NCBI GenBank assembly: GCA_963925895.1
Contig: CAWUVH010000024.1
Coordinates: 1 to 20,051 of the forward strand
From: Eutrophovita sp913057845
Lineage (GTDB): Bacteria; Pseudomonadota; Gammaproteobacteria; Burkholderiales; Eutrophovitaceae
Direction: 5' to 3'
Length of the DNA stretch: 20,051 bases
This document shows, one piece after another, positions 7,263 to 15,374 of the stretch (positions are counted from its first letter, which is position 1; each line of letters opens with the position of its first letter). Position numbers and translations under genes: made by a program. Under the pieces are notes generated by a model that was not told where the DNA came from, did no database searches, and was given only the letters and a program-made list of their open reading frames with translations.

Positions 7263-7993
7263 TGGAACGCTCAAAGCAAAGTTTTTCAAAACGAAATTAT
7301 TCTTCTCAACCAAAAGCCAACTATCCTGACTATCGTTCAACGATTTTGCGTCACCAAGGGCACAAACTTGTTGCTCTGCCACAAACGCTAGCAGACACAA
7401 GAGGTCCTGTATTTGGTCACATGGATTTGGGAGACAACGATCATGATCTGATCATCAATTATGCATCAACTGGGAAGAGTGCAATTGGTGAACGTATTAC
7501 GGTGGCTGGAAAGCTTTTAGATGAGTCAGGCAAGCCAGTTCCTAACGCATTGATTGAAGTATGGCAGGCAAATACGGGAGGACGATATCGTCATAAGAAT
7601 GATACATATCTAGCGCCTCTTGATCCAGATTTTGGCGGTTGTGGACGCTGCTTGACTGATCACGAAGGTAAGTATGTTTTTCGTACGATCAAGCCAGGCG
7701 CTTACCCTTGGCCAAATGGCGGCAATGACTGGCGTCCTGCGCACATTCATTTTTCCATCTTTGGTCAAGCCTTTGCTCAACGCCTCATCACACAAATGTA
7801 TTTTGAAGGCGACCCACACATTCAAATTTGCCCGATCCTGCAATCGATTGGAGACGCACGCGCGGTAAATCAATTGGTAGCTCGTCTCGACATGGCTCAT
7901 TCTGTTCCAATGGATTTGATAGCTTATCGATTCGATCTGATTTTACGTGGACCAAACGCCACAATATTTGAAAACAAATTGGGGGGTCATTGA
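7262..7993 (+). CDS. pcaH: Protocatechuate 3,4-dioxygenase beta subunit
   Basis: PcaH carries the non-haem Fe(III) of the alpha-beta dioxygenase that cleaves protocatechuate between its hydroxyls to 3-carboxy-cis,cis-muconate. The 243-residue chain has all four iron ligands at the right spacing: Tyr109 in GGRYRHKND, Tyr148 in KPGAYPW, and His161 and His163 in NDWRPAHIHF, equal to Tyr408, Tyr447, His460 and His462 of the P. putida numbering. Arg158, equivalent to the conserved Arg457, is present. An N-terminal extension of about 40 residues before the beta-sandwich is usual for PcaH. Translation start overlaps the pcaC stop; pcaG begins 1 nt after the stop. Confidence 0.97.
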   Translation: MERSKQSFSKRNYSSQPKANYPDYRSTILRHQGHKLVALPQTLADTRGPVFGHMDLGDNDHDLIINYASTGKSAIGERITVAGKLLDESGKPVPNALIEVWQANTGGRYRHKNDTYLAPLDPDFGGCGRCLTDHEGKYVFRTIKPGAYPWPNGGNDWRPAHIHFSIFGQAFAQRLITQMYFEGDPHIQICPILQSIGDARAVNQLVARLDMAHSVPMDLIAYRFDLILRGPNATIFENKLGGH

Positions 7994-7994
7994 T

Positions 7995-8597
7995 ATGGAT
8001 TCTCTAGACATTCGTCGCACACGTCCTGCTAAAACCAATGCTGAAATGCCACTGCGCGAAACCGCATCTCAAACCGCTGGGCCATATGTGCATATCGGCT
8101 GCTTACCTAATACTGTTGGAGTTAAAGGCATCTACCCAGATGATTTTACAAGCAACAAACCTTTGGCAAATGCGCCCATCACAATCAGCGGGAAAGTGTT
8201 CGAGGGTGAAGGCGTTGTCTGTAGAGATGTGATGCTTGAATTTTGGCATGCAGATGAACAAGGTTGCTATGACAATGGCATATGGCACCGCTCAAGCACC
8301 AATTTAGACAGTGGTCTATTCTCAATTAAAACACAGATGCCAGGAAACACACAAACGGCAGAAGGTGAAGTGCTCGCACCCTTCATATCTGTTTGGATAA
8401 CAGCACGAGGTATAAACATCGGGCTCCTAACGCGCATCTATTTTCCAGAACATGAAAGCGCAATAAACGAAGACCCACATATGGAACTGGTATCTGAAAG
8501 CCGTCGCAGTACATTGATGGCAAAGGCGGTGGATGGCGGATATCACTTCGATATTCATTTGCAGGGAGTGGCCGAGACCGTATTTTTTGATGTGTGA
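7995..8597 (+). CDS. pcaG: Protocatechuate 3,4-dioxygenase alpha subunit
   Basis: The alpha subunit pairs with PcaH and helps form the substrate pocket but binds no iron. ATG at 7995 was chosen: it follows the pcaH stop by 1 nt, a GGGGGG tract (7981-7986) lies 8 nt upstream, and it gives 200 residues, the length of the Pseudomonas subunit. An in-frame upstream start at 7947 would overlap pcaH by 47 nt without a need for it. Recognisable parts are ETASQTAGPYVHIG (residues 22-35), the beta-sandwich segment DVMLEFWHAD, and LLTRIYFPEH near residue 150. As expected, the iron-ligand residues of PcaH are not conserved here. Confidence 0.95.
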   Translation: MDSLDIRRTRPAKTNAEMPLRETASQTAGPYVHIGCLPNTVGVKGIYPDDFTSNKPLANAPITISGKVFEGEGVVCRDVMLEFWHADEQGCYDNGIWHRSSTNLDSGLFSIKTQMPGNTQTAEGEVLAPFISVWITARGINIGLLTRIYFPEHESAINEDPHMELVSESRRSTLMAKAVDGGYHFDIHLQGVAETVFFDV

Positions 8598-8669
8598 TCA
8601 CCGTGAATAAAACCCTTAAATATTTGGCGGATAGTGTCTCTCCTATCCGTGATGGAGTGCGTAAGAATT

Positions 8670-9476
8670 ATGCTAAAAACCATAAAGATTAATGCTCATT
8701 ACACCCATTATGAATATCTTAAAACTGATCCTAAAAAATCAACATTGGTGTTCATCAATTCACTAGGTACGGATCATCGAATATGGTCGCACGTAGTGGC
8801 AGAACTGGGTCAAACCTTCAATATTTTAAAGTATGATAAACAGGGGCACGGATTATCTGAGCAAACCAAAAAAAGCCTTTCTATCAGTAACTATGCTGAT
8901 GATTTGATAGCTCTCCTCACCGCACTGTCTATAGATAAAGTGATACCAATAGGCTTGTCTATAGGTGGAATAATCGCACAAGAACTCTATCGCAAGCGAC
9001 GTGATTTGGTGGAAAAACTCATACTCACAAATACCGCCACTAAAATAGGTTCTAGGGACAGTTGGAACCAACGCATTCAGACCGTTGAGCATAATGGACT
9101 AGCCAGCATTTCTGATCTAATTTTGAGCAAATGGTTCGGGCCTGGTTTTGCTATAAAAAATCCAGACCGCTTTGCGGTTGCTAAAGTGATGTTGTTGCAA
9201 ACCCCTGACGCAGGCTACATAGCTGCCTGCCAGGCTTTGTCCAATGCCGATTTGACAGCTTTCGCCCCTGATATACAGGTGCCAACTCTTTGCATTGCAG
9301 GGGGAGATGACCAAGCAACGCCAACTGGTGTTGTGAGGGCTATGGCCAATTTAATTCCACAAAGCGATTTTTATGAATTGTCTGGTGTTGGACACATACC
9401 ATGCCTTGAAGCTGAGCAGGAATTCACCAAAACTGTACTAAACTTTTTGGGTAAACATGGGGGAACCGATTTATGA
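8670..9476 (+). CDS. pcaD: 3-oxoadipate enol-lactonase
   Basis: PcaD is a cytoplasmic alpha/beta-hydrolase that opens 3-oxoadipate enol-lactone to 3-oxoadipate. With ATG at 8670 (268 residues, close to the family's roughly 265) the first strand begins MLKTIKINAH. The oxyanion region FINSLGTDHRIW (28-39), nucleophile elbow GLSIGG (Ser97), acid Asp214 in GGDDQATP and His242 in GVGHIPCLE are all present. Earlier in-frame starts (GTG 8634, ATG 8652) are less likely because they add residues without homology, but no start has a strong ribosome site; GGAG at 8654-8657 lies 12 nt from 8670. Its end overlaps pcaB in ATGA. It is separate from PcaC, unlike the PcaL fusions. Confidence 0.92.
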   Translation: MLKTIKINAHYTHYEYLKTDPKKSTLVFINSLGTDHRIWSHVVAELGQTFNILKYDKQGHGLSEQTKKSLSISNYADDLIALLTALSIDKVIPIGLSIGGIIAQELYRKRRDLVEKLILTNTATKIGSRDSWNQRIQTVEHNGLASISDLILSKWFGPGFAIKNPDRFAVAKVMLLQTPDAGYIAACQALSNADLTAFAPDIQVPTLCIAGGDDQATPTGVVRAMANLIPQSDFYELSGVGHIPCLEAEQEFTKTVLNFLGKHGGTDL

Positions 9477-10525
9477 GTTACGCAATAGGCTCTGGTCATC
9501 TTATGTTTGCATTCTCACAAGAGAAAAATGTTCAGGAGATTTTCAGCGTTAGTTCTGATATGTCTGCAATGATTAATTTTGAAAAGGCGTTGACTGTTGC
9601 TCTCGGTCGATGTGGTCTCATTCCCTCACAAAATGCACAACAAATCATGGATGTGCTGGATAAGTTCGTACCTGATATGGATGACATACGGATTGGGTTT
9701 AAACGTGACGGCGTTGCACCACCTGCTTTAGTACACCAAGTCCGCAAACAATTAAATGATGAGTGTAAAACCAACTTTCATTATGGCGTGACAAGCCAAG
9801 ACTTAATCGATACCAGCTTGATGATTCGTATGAGAGATAGCGTGGCTATTGTTTCTCAAAATTTGCAAAATTTAAATTTGAAATTGAAAGAACTTGCCTC
9901 TTCGCATTCCAATGAAAGAGTGTTGATGGCGAGAACTCGAATGCAAAATGCTTTACCCATTTCAGTGCCAGAAAAAATAGGCAATTGGCGCTCTCAAATA
10001 GAAGTTCTGCTTGCATCAACGCCTAAAATATTTCTTCTTCAATTGGGAGGCCCCGAAGGGGCAGCAAGAAAATTTGGCGCTAGTCATCATGATATTTCCA
10101 ACGATATGGCTTCAACACTAGGCCTAACGGCTGCAAAGCATGTTTGGCATACAGATCGTCAGCAAGTAACAAACATCTGTTTTTGGTTTACCCAAGCCGC
10201 TACTGTAATGGGAAAAATTGCTCAAGACATTTTATCTATGGCTCAAAGTGATGTGGGTGAAGTGCGTATTGAAGGCGGGGGCTTTTCTTCCGCTATGAAG
10301 CACAAAAAAAATCCCGTATTAGCAGAGATTATCCTTGCACAAGCTCGCTATTGCCACACTCAGATGAGCGGAATAACCACAGCATCGATCCATGAAAATG
10401 AACGTTCAGGCACTGCATGGACTCTGGAATGGATGCTTGTTCCAGCATTACTCATAACAAGCGCTAATACTGTCATGAATACGATCGAGTTAATTGAAAA
10501 TATTAAAATAAAATCAATTACTTAG
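9473..10525 (+). CDS. pcaB: 3-carboxy-cis,cis-muconate cycloisomerase
   Basis: PcaB, of the fumarase/aspartase superfamily, cyclises 3-carboxymuconate to 4-carboxymuconolactone. The start overlaps the pcaD stop by 4 nt (ATGA), implying coupled translation. The 350-residue length matches the short form known from rhizobia rather than the roughly 450-residue Pseudomonas form. The substrate-region motif HYGVTSQDLIDT (103-114) and the region 'LQLGGPEGAARKFG' (189-202) are clear. The signature loop reads GGGFSSAMKHKKNP (268-281), whereas the family normally has GGSSxMPHKxNP: a Phe is inserted into the glycine-serine run and Pro is replaced by Lys. The Ser pair, His and Asn-Pro remain, so activity is likely but not certain. 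It is the last gene of the block. Confidence 0.93.
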   Translation: MSYAIGSGHLMFAFSQEKNVQEIFSVSSDMSAMINFEKALTVALGRCGLIPSQNAQQIMDVLDKFVPDMDDIRIGFKRDGVAPPALVHQVRKQLNDECKTNFHYGVTSQDLIDTSLMIRMRDSVAIVSQNLQNLNLKLKELASSHSNERVLMARTRMQNALPISVPEKIGNWRSQIEVLLASTPKIFLLQLGGPEGAARKFGASHHDISNDMASTLGLTAAKHVWHTDRQQVTNICFWFTQAATVMGKIAQDILSMAQSDVGEVRIEGGGFSSAMKHKKNPVLAEIILAQARYCHTQMSGITTASIHENERSGTAWTLEWMLVPALLITSANTVMNTIELIENIKIKSIT

Positions 10526-10741
10526 TAAGTTTACTGGTCCTTTTTTTGCCCATGCGCACCAAAATGTGTTTGATGAGCACCCCAGCACACCAATGGTATT
10601 TTGATCGCGCTGACAGGAATTAATATCAGCCGGCATTAAAAACTCGAACACAAACGGGCAATCACATCCCCAATCAACTCCGCTTAACGCTATTTCTAAC
10701 TGACCAACAATGTTGATGGTGTTGGAGTAGAAAATAAAGGC
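10526..10741. other. Intergenic gap between convergent pcaB and nfeD
   Basis: No gene is visible in these 216 nt. A short AT-rich hairpin (AGTA/TACT) before a run of seven T at 10542-10548 might serve as a weak pcaB terminator. CCAACA/TGTTGG arms near 10702-10723 form a 6-bp hairpin without a T run on either strand. Neither is convincing. Confidence 0.3.
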
Positions 10742-11200
10742 CTACGACACTTTTGCTTGAACGATAAATTTCCCAACAGCAACCCCGATCACTTCAACTA
10801 GGGTACCTGCTGACAATTCCTGTTCGCTACTAAGATTCCAATCGATACCTGAATAACGGTATACAGGGTTTTTGGTCAGAGACACAGCTTCATTTAAAGT
10901 AAAGCTGTGTCCAACCAAATCACTCGTAACTTTCTTACGTTCAACGTTACCTTGCATAGACTTTAACGGGCGCCACAAAAGCACGGCCAATAAGGCTGTT
11001 AATACTCCCACGCTAGACAATGCGCTGAGCATTGACTCGGGGACAACACCAACGGCCATAAACCCGCCTGCTGCCACCGCTGCAAGACCAACAAAAAACA
11101 AGACGAAGGTTGAGAAACCCAAAACCACAACTTCGATAACAAGCAATGCCAAACCAGCCATAATCAAAAATTCGGACAAATTATTGCTGATCCAATTCAT
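10742..11200 (-). CDS. NfeD-family membrane protein, short form
   Basis: This 152-residue protein has two to three membrane helices (about 9-28, 31-52 and 60-77) followed by a soluble C-terminal OB-fold domain (about 90-150) containing SGIDWNLSS and the GTLVEVIGVAVGKFIVQ strand typical of NfeD C-termini. It lacks the ClpP-like protease domain of long NfeD proteins. The start lies 3 nt after the stop of the SPFH gene, so they form one operon, as do ybbJ and qmcA in E. coli. NfeD partners are thought to assist SPFH scaffolds in organising membrane domains; a specific role here is not known. Confidence 0.88.
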   Translation of the reverse strand: MNWISNNLSEFLIMAGLALLVIEVVVLGFSTFVLFFVGLAAVAAGGFMAVGVVPESMLSALSSVGVLTALLAVLLWRPLKSMQGNVERKKVTSDLVGHSFTLNEAVSLTKNPVYRYSGIDWNLSSEQELSAGTLVEVIGVAVGKFIVQAKVS

Positions 11201-11203
11201 TTT

Positions 11204-12148
11204 TTAGCTCGCAATCTTCTTATTAAGTGTGTTGATAATCGTCATCGCCTGAGCAACCATGCTGGCCGCATCAGTACCGTTATCGGGTAATAAGACCACT
11301 GAAGACTCTTTCGCTATAGCAAGTTTAGCTTCAATTGCCTTGGTCGCCAAATCAAGCTGCACTGCCTTCTGACCCTCTGCAGTTGCCGCTGCTTGACCCA
11401 CTTGTCTTAGAGATTCTGCTTGGGCTGTTGCAATAGCCACAATCGCCTTGGCCTCACCTTCTGCGCGTAAAACCTGCTCTTCCTTATCTGCTTCGGCCGC
11501 TAGTACTACCGATGCTTTTGAACCCTCAGCTCGGTTAATAGCCGATTGTCTATCACCTTCTGACTCCAGGATCTGGGCACGCTTCACTCGCTCGGCTTTC
11601 ATCTGTGCTTCCATGGCTTCCATAACTGACTGAGGCGGCACAATGTCTTTTATTTCATAACGAAGTACTTGAATACCCCATGGACCTGCAGCCTCATTAA
11701 TTGCAGCTACGATATTGGTGTTTAATATGTCACGCTCTTCAAACGTTTTATCAAGCTCCATTTTGCCCAACTCAGAACGCATTGTGGTTTGGGCCAACTG
11801 AGTTACAGCAAACACATAATCATCTATGCCATAAGTCGCTTTATATGGATCAAGCACACGAAAATAAAGTACACCGTCGACAGACAAGGAAATATTATCT
11901 TTCGTTATGGCGCTTTGCTCCGGCACGTCGACAGCTTTTTCTTTAAGAGAACGATCAGCAGAAATGCGATCAATAAAGGGGAGGATAAAATTTAATCCAG
12001 CTTCTTTTGTGGACTGAAATTTACCAAAACGTTCGACCACATAAGCACGATTTTGCGGAACGAATTTAATTGAGCTTTTAAGTCCAATTACAATTAAAAT
12101 CAATACGAGTGTTTGCATGCTTAATAAATATTCAAATACAAAATTCAT
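11204..12148 (-). CDS. qmcA: SPFH/stomatin-like membrane protein, QmcA type
   Basis: This 314-residue protein of the SPFH/Band 7 (paraslipin) family has an N-terminal anchor (about 9-25), the SPFH domain start FVPQNRAYVVERFGKFQST (29-47), the internal PFIDR and DYVFAVTQLAQTTMR stretches, and an Ala/Glu-rich coiled-coil region (about 175-285) containing AEGEAKAIVAIATAQAE. Its length is close to E. coli QmcA (305). Such proteins oligomerise as cage-like scaffolds on the membrane and affect membrane proteases such as FtsH. AAGGAAG upstream of the ATG is a good ribosome site. NfeD follows at 3 nt. The symbol is given by homology and synteny and not by functional evidence. Confidence 0.92.
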   Translation of the reverse strand: MNFVFEYLLSMQTLVLILIVIGLKSSIKFVPQNRAYVVERFGKFQSTKEAGLNFILPFIDRISADRSLKEKAVDVPEQSAITKDNISLSVDGVLYFRVLDPYKATYGIDDYVFAVTQLAQTTMRSELGKMELDKTFEERDILNTNIVAAINEAAGPWGIQVLRYEIKDIVPPQSVMEAMEAQMKAERVKRAQILESEGDRQSAINRAEGSKASVVLAAEADKEEQVLRAEGEAKAIVAIATAQAESLRQVGQAAATAEGQKAVQLDLATKAIEAKLAIAKESSVVLLPDNGTDAASMVAQAMTIINTLNKKIAS

Positions 12149-12437
12149 TATTTTCTTCCTTAGTGTTTTACTAATTTAATAAATAGATAAGGCCTAACTG
12201 CGATTACCATTTAAGGCACCTATCCATATTCTCTTTATTTCCTGTCTTTTTGTAGTTCAATGAGGTGATTAATTCAACTATCAAGCTGGATAAGACTTAA
12301 TTAGCATTCTAGGATTTACAGATCATTGTAACTGTAGGAGAGATTTTCAGATAAATCAATTAATTGGGTTTAGTGTAAAAGTTTTTTATAACTAAATATT
12401 ACAATAAAATCAATGGCTTAATAATATAAATCTATTC
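12149..12437. other. AT-rich intergenic region upstream of qmcA-like gene
   Basis: These 289 nt lie between the end of the minus-strand secreted-protein gene and the start of the qmcA-like gene, so the qmcA/nfeD promoter should be here. I see no convincing sigma70 pair on the minus strand, no RNA gene and no clear terminator for the upstream gene. Confidence 0.4.
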
Positions 12438-12836
12438 TCACTCGATCGGTGCAATGGTCCTTGTCGTGAAAGTCACCTGTTTCAGGCTGTGTGCATCACC
12501 AGACTGAATTGAACCCGTTACCGAAATGTTAGTTCCGATCAATTCATTAAATTTTATTCCTAATTCATCCTCGCTAAATTTGAGAAAAACAAATTTAATA
12601 TTCGGTATGGATGGACAATTGGCAATCTCTGCGTTGTCCAATATGGTGAGATCAGCTTGTAACCGGAGTAGCGGCATTTGACTATCGGTGTTGATGAATC
12701 CTTCTCCGACCAGTGTGACTTCGTTTAGGCACGTGGTGACGACTGGGTCATATGGATATTTTGGGGTCATCGCAGAGGCACTCAAAACCATCGTTGAGAT
12801 GCAGTATATTAAAAGAGGTTTCAATAACTTTGCCAT
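12438..12836 (-). CDS. Exported protein of unknown function
   Basis: I do not recognise this 132-residue protein. It has a clean signal peptide: MAKLLK n-region, a hydrophobic core, and a probable signal peptidase I site after SASA at about residue 22. The mature part of about 110 residues has two cysteines (in TTCLNE and ANCPS) that could form a disulphide in the periplasm, alternating short beta-strand-like segments, and no membrane helix. It is divergent to mnmC, 92 nt apart, and transcribed toward the qmcA-like gene. The coding call rests on length, the signal peptide and compatible neighbours. Confidence 0.6.
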   Translation of the reverse strand: MAKLLKPLLIYCISTMVLSASAMTPKYPYDPVVTTCLNEVTLVGEGFINTDSQMPLLRLQADLTILDNAEIANCPSIPNIKFVFLKFSEDELGIKFNELIGTNISVTGSIQSGDAHSLKQVTFTTRTIAPIE

Positions 12837-12928
12837 ATCAAATCCTATGGGGCGTTCTTGCGCTAGGTTATTCGGTTTACACTGGATAGCTAATATTATC
12901 GCCTAAAACTAAATAAACAATCGAACAG

Positions 12929-14737
12929 ATGAAACGTATCCCTTGGCCAGTCTCCATTGTGCCGGCAGATTATGAGATCCAAGACGGGGTTATTTATTCC
13001 CGAAAATACGATGATGTGTATTTCCAAAAATCTGGTGGTCTTGCAGAGAAGCGCTATGTTTTTGTAGAGGCCAACCATCTGTCCGAGAGATTTCGTCACG
13101 CGCATAAAATCACCATACTCGAATTTGGATTTGGTCTTGGTTTGAACTTGTTGGCAACTCTTGATGCCCACGCATCGGTTGGTAATGGTTGCGTATTGGA
13201 TTATGTGGCGTTTGAAAAACACCCGTTTGATAAGGATTCGCTGCGAGAGTGCTTGCGTGCAGTCATTGGTGATCATGCGCATGCAGATGTGATCATCAAT
13301 AACTTACCTCCGGTAATGTCCGGTTTTCATCGCATTCGGTTATACCCAAAGGTGATGCTCACCCTTATATATGGGAATGCATTGTCTGCGATCAAAGAGC
13401 TCGACGCATCGGTAGATGTGTTTTACTTAGACGGTTTCTCCCCTCAGAAAAATGATGAGCTGTGGGCAGCGAGATTATTTTCTAGTTTCAGACGTCTTGC
13501 TGCCGAGGGGGCAACCTTCAGCACCTACAGCAGTGCGACTGAGGTACGTCGGGCCATGACTTATGCCGGCTTTGACGTTCAGCGAAAGCAGGGCTTTGGG
13601 AAAAAGCGAGAAATGCTCTTTGGTACTTTTTCTCAAGGCGCAAAGCCAATACAAAAGTCCTTCGATCCAGTTACGGTTATCGGGGGCGGTATTGCTGGGT
13701 GCTCTGTGGCGCTGCGCGCCAGTGAATTGGGCGTCGAGACTAAAGTCATTGAGTCAGGCAAAACGATAATGGGACAAGGGTCCAGTAACCCATTGCCACT
13801 TGTGCGTCCAACCGTATCACTTGATTTTGGCCCGAGAGGACAATTTAGTTGGTACGCATACTTATATGCGATTCAATTTTATCGATCCCTTTCACTTCTG
13901 CAAGGGATTGGATGGTCTGAAACGGGGACGCTTCAAGTGCCTCAATCCGATGACGAATGGGAAAAGATGTGTGACGCGATTGAGGGTCTAGATCTCAGTC
14001 AAGACGTGCTAAAAATGGTTGATGGTATTGAGGATTTCAAGGGTTTTTTGGGGCGAGGCGTTTGGATGCCTGGGGCGGGTCAGCTACGAGACTGTCAAGC
14101 TGGGTTCGCCACTCTTTTGCGCGAACAATCCGTAGAGTTGGCGACAAGTTCTTTAGTGTCCAGCCTTTCTAATCAGGATGATCACTTTGAGCTCGGTGTT
14201 GCGGATCGCTCGATTGACGTGACAGGTCATTTGGTTTTGGCTAACGCACAAAGCATCCAGCAATTAATACCGGATGTTGATTTGAAGTTGCAAACCATTC
14301 GTGGTCAGTCAACCAAAATATCTGGTCTAAATCTTACGTTTGATTCGTCGGTATGTGGTGATGGATACGTCGCGGGATTGGGCGAGGGTAGTGTGTGGTC
14401 TTCAGGAACCTTTGAAGTGGGTAGTGACTCAATAGAGTGTCGTGATGAAGAAAATCTACATAATATGCAGCGTTTAGATCGTGTTTTAGGGACGTCTCAT
14501 CGGGGGGCACAAGAAACAGTTACTGAGGCCTGGGTGGGTGTTCGATATGCCACGCATGATCGTATGCCGCACGTGGGTGCTGTGGCCCCAGGGTTATACG
14601 CACTAACGGGACTTGGCTCTAAAGGTTTTACCTGGGCCCCATTATCTGCTGAGGTGTTGGTTTCTGAATTGCTTGGGCTGTCTTGTCCAGTAGAGCGTAG
14701 CGTGAAGGCGCGAATGAATCCGTTGAGATTTAGATGA
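12929..14737 (+). CDS. mnmC: Bifunctional tRNA mnm5s2U34 synthesis protein (MnmD + MnmC1 oxidoreductase)
   Basis: MnmC completes the 5-methylaminomethyl-2-thiouridine wobble base of several tRNAs. The C-terminal FAD domain removes the carboxymethyl group from cmnm5U and the N-terminal SAM domain methylates the amine. Residues 1-235 are the methyltransferase, with DDVYFQKSGGLAE (28-40), LEFGFGLGLN (64-73) and the catalytic DVFYLDGFSPQKN (163-175). Residues about 246-602 are the oxidoreductase, with the FAD-binding VIGGGIAG (250-257) and the late GVRYATHDRMPHVG and GLGSKGFTWAPL blocks. At 602 residues it is shorter than E. coli MnmC (668) but both domains look intact. No clear ribosome site precedes the ATG. 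Two small genes follow in the same direction. Confidence 0.95.
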   Translation: MKRIPWPVSIVPADYEIQDGVIYSRKYDDVYFQKSGGLAEKRYVFVEANHLSERFRHAHKITILEFGFGLGLNLLATLDAHASVGNGCVLDYVAFEKHPFDKDSLRECLRAVIGDHAHADVIINNLPPVMSGFHRIRLYPKVMLTLIYGNALSAIKELDASVDVFYLDGFSPQKNDELWAARLFSSFRRLAAEGATFSTYSSATEVRRAMTYAGFDVQRKQGFGKKREMLFGTFSQGAKPIQKSFDPVTVIGGGIAGCSVALRASELGVETKVIESGKTIMGQGSSNPLPLVRPTVSLDFGPRGQFSWYAYLYAIQFYRSLSLLQGIGWSETGTLQVPQSDDEWEKMCDAIEGLDLSQDVLKMVDGIEDFKGFLGRGVWMPGAGQLRDCQAGFATLLREQSVELATSSLVSSLSNQDDHFELGVADRSIDVTGHLVLANAQSIQQLIPDVDLKLQTIRGQSTKISGLNLTFDSSVCGDGYVAGLGEGSVWSSGTFEVGSDSIECRDEENLHNMQRLDRVLGTSHRGAQETVTEAWVGVRYATHDRMPHVGAVAPGLYALTGLGSKGFTWAPLSAEVLVSELLGLSCPVERSVKARMNPLRFR

Positions 14738-14765
14738 GTGATAATGTGAGGAAAAGGTAAGACAT

Positions 14766-15356
14766 ATGATGGTGAAAAAAGATTTAAGAATTTTGGGTCT
14801 GTCGGGTAGCCTGCGTGAGGGATCTTTCAATAAAAGGCTTCTGGCGTTAGCACTCAGTAGCGCAGAGCGTCACGGCGCTGTGGTGTCTGAGATAGATTTA
14901 AGTAAAACGCCTTTACCTTTTTACGATGCTGATTTAGAGGCGCGTGATGGTTTGCCGAGCACCGTTCTGGCGTTAAAGAAAGAGTTTATGGACGCCGATG
15001 GACTGATGATTGCGACGCCTGAATATAATGGGTTTTTCCCTGGGGTATTAAAAAACTGTTTGGACTGGCTGTCGAGACGCAGCAGCATTGAAGATCCAAT
15101 ATTGTCATCCTATAACGGCAAGGTAATTGGACTGATGTCCGCAACCGTTGGTGGAAGCGGTGGGATAAGGTCTTTGACTGCTTTAACCACACAGTTTCAA
15201 TATCTTGGTGTCATGGTGCTTCCTCGGCCATTTTCTTTGATGCATGCGGGTAAAGCTTTTTCCGATGGGGGAACTGTGTCGCCAGAACTCCTATCCTCAA
15301 TCGATGAGATGACTTCAGTGCTTATTGATACACTCCAAAAACTTAAACAAGACTGA
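14766..15356 (+). CDS. NADPH-dependent FMN reductase-like flavoprotein
   Basis: This 196-residue flavodoxin-like protein of the NADPH-dependent FMN reductase/azoreductase group reduces flavin or quinone-like acceptors in the cytoplasm. The FMN phosphate loop is LSGSLREGSFNKRL (residues 13-26), and the isoalloxazine-binding motif ATPEYNGFFPGVLKNCLDWLSR (about 83-104) is nearly canonical. Tandem ATGs at 14766 and 14769 are preceded by GAGGAAAAGG. It starts 28 nt after mnmC and is probably in the same operon. The physiological acceptor cannot be told from the sequence; quinone/chromate reductase ChrR-type proteins share these motifs. Confidence 0.88.
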   Translation: MMVKKDLRILGLSGSLREGSFNKRLLALALSSAERHGAVVSEIDLSKTPLPFYDADLEARDGLPSTVLALKKEFMDADGLMIATPEYNGFFPGVLKNCLDWLSRRSSIEDPILSSYNGKVIGLMSATVGGSGGIRSLTALTTQFQYLGVMVLPRPFSLMHAGKAFSDGGTVSPELLSSIDEMTSVLIDTLQKLKQD

Positions 15357-15374
15357 CGGCAAAGAGGAAAATCT

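Noticed and set aside
7947..7994. Upstream start for pcaG overlapping pcaH
   Set aside because: The ATG at 7995 has the G-rich ribosome site, gives the standard 200 residues, and follows the pcaH stop directly.
10526..10548. AGTA/TACT hairpin plus seven T as a pcaB terminator
   Set aside because: The stem is only four to five AT-rich pairs with a tiny loop, too weak to call as a terminator.
10702..10723. CCAACA/TGTTGG inverted repeat downstream of nfeD as a terminator
   Set aside because: No T run follows the stem on either strand, so it cannot be called as an intrinsic terminator.
12876..12899. TTTACA and TATTAT as an mnmC promoter
   Set aside because: The spacing is only 12 nt; no alternative pairing gave both a good -35 and a good -10.
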